A DNA stretch of 64,000 bases from Hydrogenophaga sp. Its GTDB lineage: Bacteria > Pseudomonadota > Gammaproteobacteria > Burkholderiales > Burkholderiaceae_C. The position numbers were made by a program, and so were the translations under genes. Below the pieces are notes generated by a model, which was given only the letters and a program-made list of their open reading frames with translations, made no database searches and had not been told where the DNA came from. Positions 40,535 through 50,766 of the stretch are shown piece by piece. The DNA lies in the NCBI RefSeq assembly GCF_025699295.1, contig NZ_JAILWB010000004.1, positions 62,001 to 126,000 on the forward strand, read 5' to 3'. How positions within the stretch are numbered: position 1 is the first letter of the stretch; each line of letters begins with the position of its first letter.

Positions 40535-41806
40535 CCACAACGCGATGGCCGGGAAAGCGATCAGGATGCCCAGGCGCACGATGTCGGCCAGCACGAAGGG
40601 CCAGACGCCGCGGTAGATCGAGCCGAGCTTGACCTGGGGCAGCAGCGAGTTGATGACGAACAGGTTCAGCCCCACCGGGGGCGAGATCATGCCGATCTCC
40701 ACGATGGTGACGATCAGGATGCCGAACCACACGGGGTCGAAGCCCAGCCCGGTGATGACGGGGAAAAAGACCGGGATCGTCAGCAGCACGATGGCCAGTT
40801 CTTCCATCACCATGCCCAGCGCCAGGTAGACGCCCATCATCACGACGACGACCATCACCGGGTGCGGGCTGAACTGCAGCACGAAATCGCGCAGGTCGGC
40901 CGGCATGGTGGTGAAGTTGATGAAGTTGGTGAAGATCATCGCGGCGATCAGGATGGTGAACAGCATGGCTGTCGTGCGCGAGCTCTCGACCAGGATGTCC
41001 ACCAGCACGCGCGGCGTGAGCGCTCCGCGAAGCAGCGCGAAGACGAAGGCGCCAGCCGCGCCCACGCCCGCGCCTTCGGTGGCGGTGAACACGCCGCCGT
41101 AGATGCCGCCGATGACCAGGGCGAACAGCACGGCCACGCCCCAGATGCCACGGATGGCGGCCAGGCGCTGGCGCCAGCTGAAGCGCTCGGCCGGCGGGCC
41201 CGCGGCGGGGTCGCGCCAGGTGACGAAGACCACACCCAGGCACAGGCAGGTGATGGCCACCAGACCCGGCAGGATGCCTGCGATGAACAGCTTGCCGATA
41301 TCGGTCTCGGTGATGATGCCGTAGATGACCAGGATGGTGGAGGGCGGGATCAGGATGCCCAGGGTGCCGCCCGAGGCAATGGCACCCGTGGCCAGCGTGT
41401 CCTTGTAGCCGTGCGCCTTCATCTCAGGGTAGGCCACGCGCGCCATGGTTGCCGCCGTGGCGATGGACGAACCGCAGATGGAACCGAAGCCACCCGACGC
41501 AATGATGCTGGCCATGGCCAGGCCGCCCTTGCGGTGACCGACGAAGGCGTTGGCCGCGGTGTACAGCTCCTTGGCCATGCCGGCGCGCGCCACCAGATTG
41601 CCCATGAGAACGAACAACGGGATGACCGAAAGCACGTAGTGAAAGCCGGTCTCGAAGATGACCTGGCTGGTGCTGGCGTAGGCCGGCTGCCAGCCGCGCA
41701 GCAGACCCATGCCGACGATGCCGGCGATGGTCATCGCCACGGCCAGCGGGATGCGCATGAAAGCCATCGCGAAGACGGCCAGGAAACCCAGCACGGCTTC
41801 GATCAT
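40511..41806 (-). CDS. TRAP transporter large permease (DctM)
   Basis: GGFGSICGSSIATAATMARVAYPEMKAHGYKDTLATGAIASGGTLGILIPPSTILVIYG. Confidence 0.95.
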   Translation of the reverse strand: MIEAVLGFLAVFAMAFMRIPLAVAMTIAGIVGMGLLRGWQPAYASTSQVIFETGFHYVLSVIPLFVLMGNLVARAGMAKELYTAANAFVGHRKGGLAMASIIASGGFGSICGSSIATAATMARVAYPEMKAHGYKDTLATGAIASGGTLGILIPPSTILVIYGIITETDIGKLFIAGILPGLVAITCLCLGVVFVTWRDPAAGPPAERFSWRQRLAAIRGIWGVAVLFALVIGGIYGGVFTATEGAGVGAAGAFVFALLRGALTPRVLVDILVESSRTTAMLFTILIAAMIFTNFINFTTMPADLRDFVLQFSPHPVMVVVVMMGVYLALGMVMEELAIVLLTIPVFFPVITGLGFDPVWFGILIVTIVEIGMISPPVGLNLFVINSLLPQVKLGSIYRGVWPFVLADIVRLGILIAFPAIALWLPGFMNR

Positions 41807-42321
41807 GAGGGCGCCCTCTCGGCGTTGACGGGCGCGGGATGGTGGGGCGACGGTACCGGCACCGTGATGAAGACGAACAGCAGGTGCACCAGGGCCGTGA
41901 GCAGGAGGAACAGCGCCATCATCCAGGCCACCGGCGCGATCGAGAGCTGCAGGTGCACGGTGATGTCACCGTACTCCATGAAACGTTCGGCGCGCGTGGT
42001 CATGAGGTAGGCCAGGAAGCCGAACACCGCCGCGCACACCAGGTTCACCAGGCGCGCCTGGATAGAGCGCAGCCAGCCGGGTATGAAGGCGTCCAGCGAA
42101 TCGAATACCACGTGTTCGCCGCGCCAGGACACCAGCGGCATGGCGCCGAAGATCACCACCACCATGAGGATTTCGGTGATCTCCAGCCCGCCTGGCACCG
42201 AATGGCTGAAGAAGCGGCGGCCTGTGACATCCACCAGGGTGAGCCACATGATGGAGAAAAGGGCCATGGCCGCCATGAGGCCGGCGGACCAGCGCAGCAT
42301 GCGCTCGAGCAACTTGAGCAT
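41803..42321 (-). CDS. TRAP transporter small permease (DctQ)
   Basis: Four-TM DctQ pattern, 4-bp overlap with DctM. Start uncertain (42321 or 42357). Confidence 0.88.
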   Translation of the reverse strand: MLKLLERMLRWSAGLMAAMALFSIMWLTLVDVTGRRFFSHSVPGGLEITEILMVVVIFGAMPLVSWRGEHVVFDSLDAFIPGWLRSIQARLVNLVCAAVFGFLAYLMTTRAERFMEYGDITVHLQLSIAPVAWMMALFLLLTALVHLLFVFITVPVPSPHHPAPVNAERAPS

Positions 42322-42344
42322 GGTGGGAAGTCTTGATGTGAAAA

Positions 42345-42372
42345 GGCCGGCGGGCATGTTGCTCCGCCGGCC
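42345..42372. terminator. Intra-operon hairpin between dctP and dctQ
   Basis: GGCCGGCGG-N10-CCGCCGGCC, perfect 9-bp stem with no T tract. Confidence 0.45.
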
Positions 42373-42402
42373 GCTGACGGCTGGTGGGATGGGCAGGGTG
42401 CC

Positions 42403-43416
42403 TTATTTCACCTTGGCGATTTCAGCACGGAATTCGGCCAGCACGGCCTTGGGGTTCTTCAGGCCCTTGACCTGGGCGGCCGCAGCCCACTTGGTCTCCA
42501 GGTAGTCCTGCTTGTCGGCGACAGCCTTCACGAACGCCTTGTCGGCCATGACGCGCGCGACGCCCTGGGACTTCTGCAGCTCGCGGCTGGCCGCGTCCAC
42601 CTTGTCCCAGCCTTCGCCGAACATGCGTGCGGCCGTTTCGCCAGAGATCTTGTCCACCACCGCCTTGTCCTGCGCCGACAGGGCGTTGTACTTGCCCTGG
42701 TTCATCATGAAGACGAAGCTGGTGTTGTAGAGGCCACCGGGGAAGGTGGTGGCATGCCTGATCATGCTGAGCTTGAACGAGGCCACCGATTCATCGGGGA
42801 AGAAGGTGCCGTCCATCACACCGGTGGAGAGCAGCTCGAACGACTCGGGCGCCGGCTTGAGCGTGGTGTTCCAGCCCATCGCCTTGGACAGCTCGTTGAT
42901 GTTGCCCCCACCGATGCGAAACTTCAGCGACGCCGCATCCGCCGCCGATGTCACGGGCTGCTTGCTGTTGAAGATGATGCCCGGGCCGTGCGTGAACACC
43001 GCGAGCGCCTTCACGCCACGGTGCTCTCCCAGTGGCGCGAAGTACTTGCTGTAGATGCGCTGGTAGGCCACGGAGGTGGCGGTGGCGTTGTCGCCCAGGA
43101 ACGGGAACTCGGCCACCTGGGTATTGATGAAGCGTCCCGGCGTATAGCCATCCACCGTGTACGAAATGTCGGCCAGGCCGTCGCGCACGGCGTCGAACGT
43201 GCCGGGTGCGGCTGTCACGCCCTTGGGCAGGATGTTGCACTTCATGCGGCCCGCGCTGTCCTTCTCCAGCAGGTCGCACCAGTTCTTCTGGACGGTGCTC
43301 AGCGTGTGCGTGGGTGGCAGCCAGCTGGAGACGGTGAACACGGTCTGGGCCGAGACCGCGCCGGCTGCGAGCACGGTGGTGGACAGGGCAGCGGCGAACA
43401 GGTGGCGAGATTTCAT
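42403..43416 (-). CDS. TRAP transporter substrate-binding protein (DctP)
   Basis: Signal peptide then DctP pattern FTVSSWLPPTHTLSTVQKNWCDLLEKDSAGRMKCNILPKG. Confidence 0.93.
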   Translation of the reverse strand: MKSRHLFAAALSTTVLAAGAVSAQTVFTVSSWLPPTHTLSTVQKNWCDLLEKDSAGRMKCNILPKGVTAAPGTFDAVRDGLADISYTVDGYTPGRFINTQVAEFPFLGDNATATSVAYQRIYSKYFAPLGEHRGVKALAVFTHGPGIIFNSKQPVTSAADAASLKFRIGGGNINELSKAMGWNTTLKPAPESFELLSTGVMDGTFFPDESVASFKLSMIRHATTFPGGLYNTSFVFMMNQGKYNALSAQDKAVVDKISGETAARMFGEGWDKVDAASRELQKSQGVARVMADKAFVKAVADKQDYLETKWAAAAQVKGLKNPKAVLAEFRAEIAKVK

Positions 43417-43585
43417 GCGACAACTCCGGGTAAGGGGGGAATAATTAATATATTAAGTAAAGACACGGTGACTCAATATAAGCAATTACCCGGGAACACC
43501 GTCCCCAGACTTACCCGAATTGCCCGACCGATTGGTTGGTTAATGGTCGCTCGGGCGACATTACCGACGGGGCCGTCGATGTGAC

Positions 43586-43614
43586 TTGGGCTTGCAAGGG
43601 CGATCCTCTATAAT
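43586..43614 (+). promoter_or_regulatory. Putative sigma70 promoter of etfBA
   Basis: TATAAT (43609-43614) with a weak TTGGGC 17 bp upstream. Confidence 0.4.
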
Positions 43615-43712
43615 TCGAAATAGCACGACCGTTCTTTTTTTTTGTGGCCGCATCCAGCATGACCCGTTCTCCCGCGATGGCGCAGAGTGGGTGCAGGCAT
43701 ACAATCCCCGAG

Positions 43713-43728
43713 TTGACGTGCACGTCAA
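43713..43728. promoter_or_regulatory. Perfect 16-bp palindrome in the etfBA leader
   Basis: TTGACGTGCACGTCAA. Confidence 0.6.
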
Positions 43729-43770
43729 TTCGTGGCGCCCATTTTTCCAATCATCCAGGAGCAAACCAGC

Positions 43771-44520
43771 ATGAAGGTCATCGTCCCCGTCAAACGCGTG
43801 GTGGATTACAACGTCAAGGTGCGCGTCAAGAGCGACGGCAGTGGCGTGGACATCGCCAACGTGAAGATGAGCATGAACCCGTTTGACGAGATCGCGGTGG
43901 AAGAAGCCGTGCGCCTGAAGGAGAAGGGCGTGGTCACCGAGGTGATTGCGGTCTCCTGCGGCGTCACGCAGTGCCAGGAGACGCTGCGCACGGCCATGGC
44001 CATCGGCGCGGACCGCGCCATCCTGGTCGAGACCAGCGAGGAACTGCAGCCTCTGGCCGTGGCCAAGCTGCTCAAGGCCCTGGTGGACAAGGAACAGCCC
44101 GGCCTGGTGATCCTGGGCAAGCAGGCGATCGACGACGACTGCAACCAGACCGGCCAGATGCTGGCCGCGCTGGCCGGCCTGCCGCAGGCCACGTTTGCAT
44201 CCAAGGTGGAAGTGGCCGACGGCAAAGCCAGCGTCACGCGCGAAGTCGATGGCGGTCTGGAGACCCTGTCGGTCACGCTGCCGGCGGTCATCACCACCGA
44301 CTTGCGTTTGAACGAGCCGCGCTACGTGACGTTGCCCAACATCATGAAGGCCAAGAAGAAGCAGCTCGACACCGTCAAGCCCGAGGACCTGGGCGTGGAC
44401 GTGAGCCCGCGCATCAAGACCCTGAAGGTCGGCGAGCCGCCCAAGCGGGGTGCCGGCATCAAGGTGCCCGACGTGGCCACCCTTGTCGACAAGCTGAAAA
44501 ATGAAGCCAAAGTGATCTGA
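43771..44520 (+). CDS. etfB: Electron transfer flavoprotein subunit beta
   Basis: [55 protein letters not shown]. Confidence 0.97.
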   Translation: MKVIVPVKRVVDYNVKVRVKSDGSGVDIANVKMSMNPFDEIAVEEAVRLKEKGVVTEVIAVSCGVTQCQETLRTAMAIGADRAILVETSEELQPLAVAKLLKALVDKEQPGLVILGKQAIDDDCNQTGQMLAALAGLPQATFASKVEVADGKASVTREVDGGLETLSVTLPAVITTDLRLNEPRYVTLPNIMKAKKKQLDTVKPEDLGVDVSPRIKTLKVGEPPKRGAGIKVPDVATLVDKLKNEAKVI

Positions 44521-44531
44521 GGACCTGACAC

Positions 44532-45464
44532 ATGACCGCACTCGTTATTGCCGAACACGACAACGCCTCCGTCAAGGGCGCGACCCTCAACACCGTGACC
44601 GCCGCCGCCCAGTGCGGGGGCGAGGTGCACATCCTCATCGCCGGGCACAACGCCGGTGAAGCCGCCAAGGCCGCCGCGCAGATCGCGGGCGTGGCCAAGG
44701 TGATCCACGCCGACGCGCCGGGCTTCGAACACGGCCTGGCCGAGAACGTGGCCGCGCAGGTGCTGGCCATCGCCGCCAACTACAGCCACATCCTGTTCCC
44801 CGCCACCGCCAGCGGCAAGAACATCGCCCCCCGCGTGGCCGCCACGCTGGACGTGGGCCAGGTCAGCGACATCACCAAGGTGATCAGCGCCGACACCTTC
44901 GAGCGCCCGATCTACGCCGGCAACGCCATCGCCACGGTGCAGGCGCTGGACGAGAAGAAGGTCATCACCGTGCGTACCACCGGCTTCGACCCGGCGGCGG
45001 CCACCGGTGGCAGCGCCGCGGTGGAAACCGCCACGGCCGCGGCCGACGAGGGCAAGAGCACGTTCGTGGGCAGCGAGATCGCCAAGAGCGACCGCCCCGA
45101 GCTGACGGCGGCCAAGATCATCGTCTCGGGCGGCCGGGCGCTGGGCAGCGCCGAGAAGTTCAACGACGTCATGACGCCGCTGGCCGACAAGCTCGGCGCC
45201 GCGCTGGGTGCCAGCCGTGCCGCGGTGGACGCGGGCTACGCGCCCAACGACTGGCAGGTGGGCCAGACCGGCAAGATCGTCGCGCCCCAGCTCTACATTG
45301 CCGCGGGCATCTCGGGCGCGATCCAGCACCTGGCCGGCATGAAGGACTCCAAGGTGATCGTGGCGATCAACAAGGACCCCGAGGCCCCGATCTTCTCGGT
45401 GGCCGACTACGGCCTGGAGGCCGATCTGTTCGAGGCCGTGCCCGAGCTGATCAAGGCGCTCTGA
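44532..45464 (+). CDS. etfA: Electron transfer flavoprotein subunit alpha
   Basis: [68 protein letters not shown]. Confidence 0.97.
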   Translation: MTALVIAEHDNASVKGATLNTVTAAAQCGGEVHILIAGHNAGEAAKAAAQIAGVAKVIHADAPGFEHGLAENVAAQVLAIAANYSHILFPATASGKNIAPRVAATLDVGQVSDITKVISADTFERPIYAGNAIATVQALDEKKVITVRTTGFDPAAATGGSAAVETATAAADEGKSTFVGSEIAKSDRPELTAAKIIVSGGRALGSAEKFNDVMTPLADKLGAALGASRAAVDAGYAPNDWQVGQTGKIVAPQLYIAAGISGAIQHLAGMKDSKVIVAINKDPEAPIFSVADYGLEADLFEAVPELIKAL

Positions 45465-45478
45465 GCCCTCTGAACCAC

Positions 45479-45506
45479 ACAAGGGCATCGTTAGCGATGC
45501 CCTTGT
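45479..45506 (+). terminator. Hairpin between etfA and acyl-CoA dehydrogenase
   Basis: ACAAGGGCATCG-TTAG-CGATGCCCTTGT 12-bp stem, U-rich but interrupted tail. Confidence 0.6.
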
Positions 45507-45542
45507 TGTATCTGCATTCCTGAATTCCGTGGAGACAAGACC

Positions 45543-47333
45543 ATGAGCTACACCGCACCCCTCAAGGACATGCTGTTCGACATCGAACACCTGGCGCGCA
45601 TCGACCAGGTGGCGCAGATGCCGGGCTTCGAAGACGCCGGCCTGGAAACCGCGCAGGCCGTTCTCGAGGAGTGCGCCAAGCTCAACGAGGGCGTGATCGC
45701 GCCGCTGAACTTTGAAGGCGACAAGAACCCGTCGTCGTTCAAGGACGGCGTCGTCACCACCACGCCCGGCTTCAAGGACGCTTTCAGGCAGTACGCCGAA
45801 GGCGGCTGGCAGGGCCTGCAGCATCCGGTCGATTTCGGTGGCCAGGGCCTGCCCAAGACCATCGGCGCGGCCTGCGGCGAAATCCTCAACAGCGCCAACA
45901 TGAGCTTTGCGCTGTGCCCGCTGCTGACCGACGGTGCCATTGAAGCCCTGATCACGGCCGGCAGCGACGAGCTCAAGGCCATCTACCTGGAAAAGCTGGT
46001 GAGCGGCCAGTGGACCGGCACCATGAACCTCACCGAGCCGCAGGCTGGCTCCGATCTGGCCGCCGTGCGCAGCCGCGCCGAACCGCAGCCCGACGGCAGC
46101 TACAAGGTCTTCGGCACCAAGATCTTCATCACCTACGGTGAGCACGACATGGCCGAGAACATCGTGCACCTGGTGCTCGCGCGCGTGACCGGCGCGCCCG
46201 AGGGCGTCAAGGGCATCAGCCTGTTCGTGGTGCCGAAGTTCCTGGTGAACCAGGACGGCTCACTGGGCGCACGCAACGACGTGCACTGCGTGAGCATCGA
46301 GCACAAGATGGGCATCAAGGCCAGCCCCACCGCCGTGCTGCAGTACGGCGACGCAGGCGGCGCCGTGGGCTACCTCGTGGGTCAGGAAAACCGCGGCCTC
46401 GAATACATGTTCATCATGATGAACGCCGCGCGCTACGCCGTCGGCGTGCAGGGCATCGCGATCGCGGAACGTGCATATCAAAAGGCCGTGGGCTACGCGA
46501 AGGATCGCGTGCAGAGCCGCCCGGTCGACGGCTCGCTCTCTGCGGCCGCACCCATCATCCACCACCCCGACGTGAAGCGCATGCTCATGACCATGCGCGC
46601 CTCGACCGAAGGCTGCAGGGCCATGGCCAGCGTGGCCGCTGCCGCCTACGATGCGGCGCACCACCACCCGGACGCCGAGGTGCGCAAGCAGAACGCAGCG
46701 TTCTACGAATTCCTGGTGCCACTGGTCAAGGGCTACAGCACCGAGATGAGCCTGGAGGTCACCTCGCTGGGCGTGCAGGTGCACGGCGGCATGGGCTTCA
46801 TTGAAGAAACCGGCGCGGCGCAGTACTACCGCGACGCCAAGATCCTGACCATCTATGAGGGCACGACGGCGATCCAGGCCAACGATCTGGTGGGCCGCAA
46901 GACCGCGCGCGACGGCGGCACCGGCGCCAAGGCGATCGCGGCGCAGATTCAGAAGACGGAGGCCGAGTTGGCAAAGCGCAGCAGCGCCAACGCCAAGGCC
47001 GTGCACCAGCGCCTGAAGGCTGCGCGCGAGGCCTTTGTGGACGTGGTCGAGTTCATCGCGGCGAACACCCGGTCCAACCCCAACGCGGCCTTTGCGGGCA
47101 GCGTGCCTTACCTCATGCTCGCGGGCAACCTGGTGGCGGGCTGGCAGATGGCGCGCGCGCTGATGGTGGCCGAAGACCTGTCTGCCAAGGGACAGGACAG
47201 GGCCTTCATGGACGCGAAGATCACCACCGCGCGTTTCTATGCCGACCACATTCTCAGCCGCGCGCCTGGTGTGCGCGATGCCATCGTCGATGGCGCCGAG
47301 GCCGTGACCGCGCTGGCCATCGAATCGTTCTGA
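45543..47333 (+). CDS. Acyl-CoA dehydrogenase (C-terminal domain-containing)
   Basis: MNLTEPQAGSDLAAVRSRAEPQPDGSYKVFGTKIFITYGEHDM; GFIEETGAAQYYRDAKILTIYEGTTAIQANDLVGRK. Confidence 0.95.
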   Translation: MSYTAPLKDMLFDIEHLARIDQVAQMPGFEDAGLETAQAVLEECAKLNEGVIAPLNFEGDKNPSSFKDGVVTTTPGFKDAFRQYAEGGWQGLQHPVDFGGQGLPKTIGAACGEILNSANMSFALCPLLTDGAIEALITAGSDELKAIYLEKLVSGQWTGTMNLTEPQAGSDLAAVRSRAEPQPDGSYKVFGTKIFITYGEHDMAENIVHLVLARVTGAPEGVKGISLFVVPKFLVNQDGSLGARNDVHCVSIEHKMGIKASPTAVLQYGDAGGAVGYLVGQENRGLEYMFIMMNAARYAVGVQGIAIAERAYQKAVGYAKDRVQSRPVDGSLSAAAPIIHHPDVKRMLMTMRASTEGCRAMASVAAAAYDAAHHHPDAEVRKQNAAFYEFLVPLVKGYSTEMSLEVTSLGVQVHGGMGFIEETGAAQYYRDAKILTIYEGTTAIQANDLVGRKTARDGGTGAKAIAAQIQKTEAELAKRSSANAKAVHQRLKAAREAFVDVVEFIAANTRSNPNAAFAGSVPYLMLAGNLVAGWQMARALMVAEDLSAKGQDRAFMDAKITTARFYADHILSRAPGVRDAIVDGAEAVTALAIESF

Positions 47334-47357
47334 TCTGATCCATCACCCGGAGACACC

Positions 47358-48338
47358 ATGACCGCACCCGCACGCAGCCTGCCGCCCGTACTCAAGAGCC
47401 TGAAGTTCCCGGTGATCGGCTCGCCGCTGTTCATCATCAGCAATCCCAAGCTCGTCATTGCCCAATGCAAGGCCGGCGTGGTGGGGGCCATGCCTGCGCT
47501 CAATGCGCGCCCGGCCTCGCAGCTCGACGAGTGGCTGGCCGAGATCACCGAGGCGCTGGCAGCGCACGACCAGGCGAACCCCGACAACAAGGCCGCGCCC
47601 TTCGCCATCAACCAGATCGTGCACAAGAGCAACGACCGGCTGGAGCAGGACATGGCGCTGTGCGCCAAGTACAAGGTGCCGATCATCATCACCAGCCTGG
47701 GCGCGCGCGAGGACGTGAACCAGGGCGTGCACGGCTGGGGCGGCATCGTGCTGCACGACGTGATCAACAACGTGTTCGCGCACAAGGCGATCGAGAAGGG
47801 CGCAGATGGCCTGATTCCCGTGGCGGCCGGCGCTGGTGGTCACGCCAGCGTGAAGAGCCCGTTTGCCATGGTGCAGGAAATCCGCCAGTGGTTCGGTGGC
47901 CCGATCGCGCTCTCGGGCGCCATTGCCTCCGGCGGCGCGATCCTGGCCGCGCAAGCCATGGGCGCCGACCTGGCCTACATCGGCTCGGCCTTCATCGCCA
48001 CCGAGGAAGCGCGCGCGGTGGACGGCTACAAGGAAATGATCACCGCGTCGGACTCCGACGACATCGTCTACAGCAATTTCTACACCGGCATCCACGGCAA
48101 CTACCTCAAAGGCAGCATCCAGAACGCCGGCATGGACCCGAACAACCTGCCGCAAAGCGACCCCAGCAAGATGAACTTCGCCACCGGCGAAGGCGCCAAC
48201 GCGGCCAAGGCCTGGCGCGACATCTGGGGCTGTGGCCAGGGCATCGGCGCGATCCACGAAGTGGTGCCGGCAGCCGATCTCGTGGCGCGCTTCAAGCGCG
48301 AATACGCCGAGGCCAGGGCGCGGCTCTGCGCCGCCTGA
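47358..48338 (+). CDS. Nitronate monooxygenase family
   Basis: FPVIGSPLFIISNPKLVIAQCKAGVVGAMPALNARP; GADGLIPVAAGAGGHAS. Confidence 0.92.
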   Translation: MTAPARSLPPVLKSLKFPVIGSPLFIISNPKLVIAQCKAGVVGAMPALNARPASQLDEWLAEITEALAAHDQANPDNKAAPFAINQIVHKSNDRLEQDMALCAKYKVPIIITSLGAREDVNQGVHGWGGIVLHDVINNVFAHKAIEKGADGLIPVAAGAGGHASVKSPFAMVQEIRQWFGGPIALSGAIASGGAILAAQAMGADLAYIGSAFIATEEARAVDGYKEMITASDSDDIVYSNFYTGIHGNYLKGSIQNAGMDPNNLPQSDPSKMNFATGEGANAAKAWRDIWGCGQGIGAIHEVVPAADLVARFKREYAEARARLCAA

Positions 48339-50681
48339 TCAGGGCGACGTCGTCGGGCGCGCCGGCTCGCCGCCGCCCAGCCAAGCCTTGAAGGCGTCCA
48401 GAGCCGAGCCGATGGCGGCCCCGAAGCTGCTCTTGTACTGCACGCCGTACGCGTCCGAGATCTGCGACACCCAGCCACCGTCACGCCACTCCGCGTACAG
48501 CCAGTCGCCGCCGTCGCGCACCAGACCTTCGGGAGCGGAGCCTGGCTGCGCCACCGGAACGCCCTTGAGCGCGGCGCCCATGTAGTCGATCCAGATCGGC
48601 AGCGCGATGCGGCCACCCGACTCGCTGCCGCCCAGGCCGCGTGGCTTGTCGTAGCCCACCCACACGGTGGTGGCCAGCGTCGGCTGGTAGCCCGCGAACC
48701 AGGCGTCCACCGCGTCGTTGGTGGTGCCGGTCTTGCCATACAGGTCAGGGCGCTTGAGCTGGGCCTGCGCGCGCGCGGCCGTGCCCGTGCGCGTCACGTC
48801 GTTGAGCAGGCTCGACACCACGAAGGCGTTGCGCGCCGGGATGGTGCGGCTGTCCTCGGTGAAGGGCGCCGGTGGTGGCGCCTCGAACAGCACCTTGCCC
48901 TGGGCGTCAGTGATCTTCTCGATCACCACCGGAGCCACCTGCCAACCGCCGTTGGCCAGCGTGGCGTAGGCCTGGGTCATCTGCAGCGGCGTGACGCTGC
49001 CTGTGCCCAGTGCCAGCGTGAGGTCGCTCGGCTGGCGCGCCACATCCAGGCCAAAGCGGCCCGTCCATTCGCGTGCGGACTGGGTGCCCGTGTGCTGCAG
49101 CACGCGCACGCTGGCCAGGTTGCTGGATCGCGTCAGCGCTTCGCGCACCGTGATCGCGCCCAGGTGCTCGTGGCTGGCGTTGTCGGGGCTCCAGCCATTG
49201 GCGGCGGTGAAGGGCAGGTCGTCCACCAGGGTGGCAGGCATCACGCGCGCCTCCAGCGCGGCCGAGTACAGCAAGGGCTTGAGTGCGGAGCCTGGCTGGC
49301 GCCAGCCTTGCGTGACGTGGTTGAACGGCTGTTTGCCGAAGTCGAAGCCACCGACCAGCGCGCGCACGCGACCGGTGTGCGGGTCCATGGCGACCAGTGC
49401 GGCCTCGGCCTCGGGCCACTGCGAGATGGCCCAGGTGGTGACGGCCTTGCCCTTGACCTTGCTGCTGCTCCCGACCACGCGCACGATGGCGCCGCGCGCG
49501 AGCCTGAGCGGGGCCTTGGCCTTGGGATCGAGAGCGCGCTGTGCCCAGCGCAGGCCCTCACCCTGTACCGAAATGCGCTCGCCACTGGCCAGTTGCACCC
49601 GCAAGGCCTTGGGGCTGGCCGCGAGCACGATGCCCACGCGCAGGGTCTCGTCGTCCCGGTGGTCCTTGAGCGCCTCGGCCGCGGCGCGCTCCAGATCGGC
49701 ACCATCGCCCGCGGGCAGGGACTCCATGTCTTCCGGGCCGCGCCACGCACCGCGCCGGTCGAAGGCCAGCACGCCACGCTGCACCGCTGCGTGTGCCGCA
49801 CGCTGGTCGGCCGCGCGCAGTGAGGTCGTCACACGCAGGCCTTTGGAATACACCTCCGTGCCGAAGCGTTCGACCACCGCCAGGCGCGCCATCTCCGCCA
49901 CGTGGGCGGCGTGCACGCTGCGCAGGCCCGGCGTGCGGATATTGAGCTTCTCGGCACGCGCCGTGGCCAGTTGTTTCTCGGTGATCACGCCGGTCACGCG
50001 CATGCGTTCGAGCACCACGCGCTGGCGCTGGGTCGCACGCTCGAAGTTGGCGACCGGGTTGGCGTAGTACGGGTTCTGCGGCAAGCCGGCGAGCATGGCA
50101 GTCTCGGCCAGCGAGAGCTGGTCCAGCGGCTTGCCGAAGTAGATCTGCGAGGCGGCAGCGAAGCCGTAGGCGCGCTGGCCGAGGAAGATTTCGTTGAGGT
50201 AGATCTCCAGGATGCGGTCCTTGGAGATTTCATCTTCCAGCTTCAGCGCGAGCCAGATTTCCTTGGCCTTGCGTTCGGCGGAGAACTCGCGCGTGAGCAG
50301 CATGGTGCGCACGAGCTGCTGGGTGATGGTCGACGCACCCTGCTTGCGCCCGCCAGTGACAGCTGCTACCAGCGCGCGCACCATGCCTTTCGGGTCCACG
50401 CCCGAGTGTTCGCGAAAGCGCGCGTCTTCCACCGCCAGCACGGCCTGCTGCAGCTGCAGCGGGATGCGGGAGAGCGGCACGTACTCGCGCCGCTCCGTGC
50501 CGAACTGCGCGATCTCCACGCCGTCGGCGGTGAGCACCTGCAGCGGCAGCTTGGGCTGGTAGTGGACGATGCGGTCGAGCGACGGCAGATCGAAGGTCGA
50601 GGCCGGGACCGGAAGTGCGACAACGGTGGCGGCGGCAATCGCCAGGGCCACTGCGGCCCGGCGCAGGGTGAACTGAGGCAT
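48339..50681 (-). CDS. Class A penicillin-binding protein (transglycosylase + transpeptidase)
   Basis: GT51: EDARFREHSGVDPKGMVRA, GASTITQQLVR; transpeptidase SALK, SSN, KTGT motifs present. Confidence 0.94.
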   Translation of the reverse strand: MPQFTLRRAAVALAIAAATVVALPVPASTFDLPSLDRIVHYQPKLPLQVLTADGVEIAQFGTERREYVPLSRIPLQLQQAVLAVEDARFREHSGVDPKGMVRALVAAVTGGRKQGASTITQQLVRTMLLTREFSAERKAKEIWLALKLEDEISKDRILEIYLNEIFLGQRAYGFAAASQIYFGKPLDQLSLAETAMLAGLPQNPYYANPVANFERATQRQRVVLERMRVTGVITEKQLATARAEKLNIRTPGLRSVHAAHVAEMARLAVVERFGTEVYSKGLRVTTSLRAADQRAAHAAVQRGVLAFDRRGAWRGPEDMESLPAGDGADLERAAAEALKDHRDDETLRVGIVLAASPKALRVQLASGERISVQGEGLRWAQRALDPKAKAPLRLARGAIVRVVGSSSKVKGKAVTTWAISQWPEAEAALVAMDPHTGRVRALVGGFDFGKQPFNHVTQGWRQPGSALKPLLYSAALEARVMPATLVDDLPFTAANGWSPDNASHEHLGAITVREALTRSSNLASVRVLQHTGTQSAREWTGRFGLDVARQPSDLTLALGTGSVTPLQMTQAYATLANGGWQVAPVVIEKITDAQGKVLFEAPPPAPFTEDSRTIPARNAFVVSSLLNDVTRTGTAARAQAQLKRPDLYGKTGTTNDAVDAWFAGYQPTLATTVWVGYDKPRGLGGSESGGRIALPIWIDYMGAALKGVPVAQPGSAPEGLVRDGGDWLYAEWRDGGWVSQISDAYGVQYKSSFGAAIGSALDAFKAWLGGGEPARPTTSP

Positions 50682-50766
50682 GGGGCTGAATTATCCCGCG
50701 CCGATGTGAAGCACGGGTGTGGTCAAAGGTCGTCGACGTAACCAGCTGTGACCGCACCCAGGCCGT

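Noticed and set aside
43445-43456. TTAATATATTAA palindrome upstream of dctP
   Set aside because: Short AT-only dyad in a promoter region; expected by chance in AT-rich promoter DNA.
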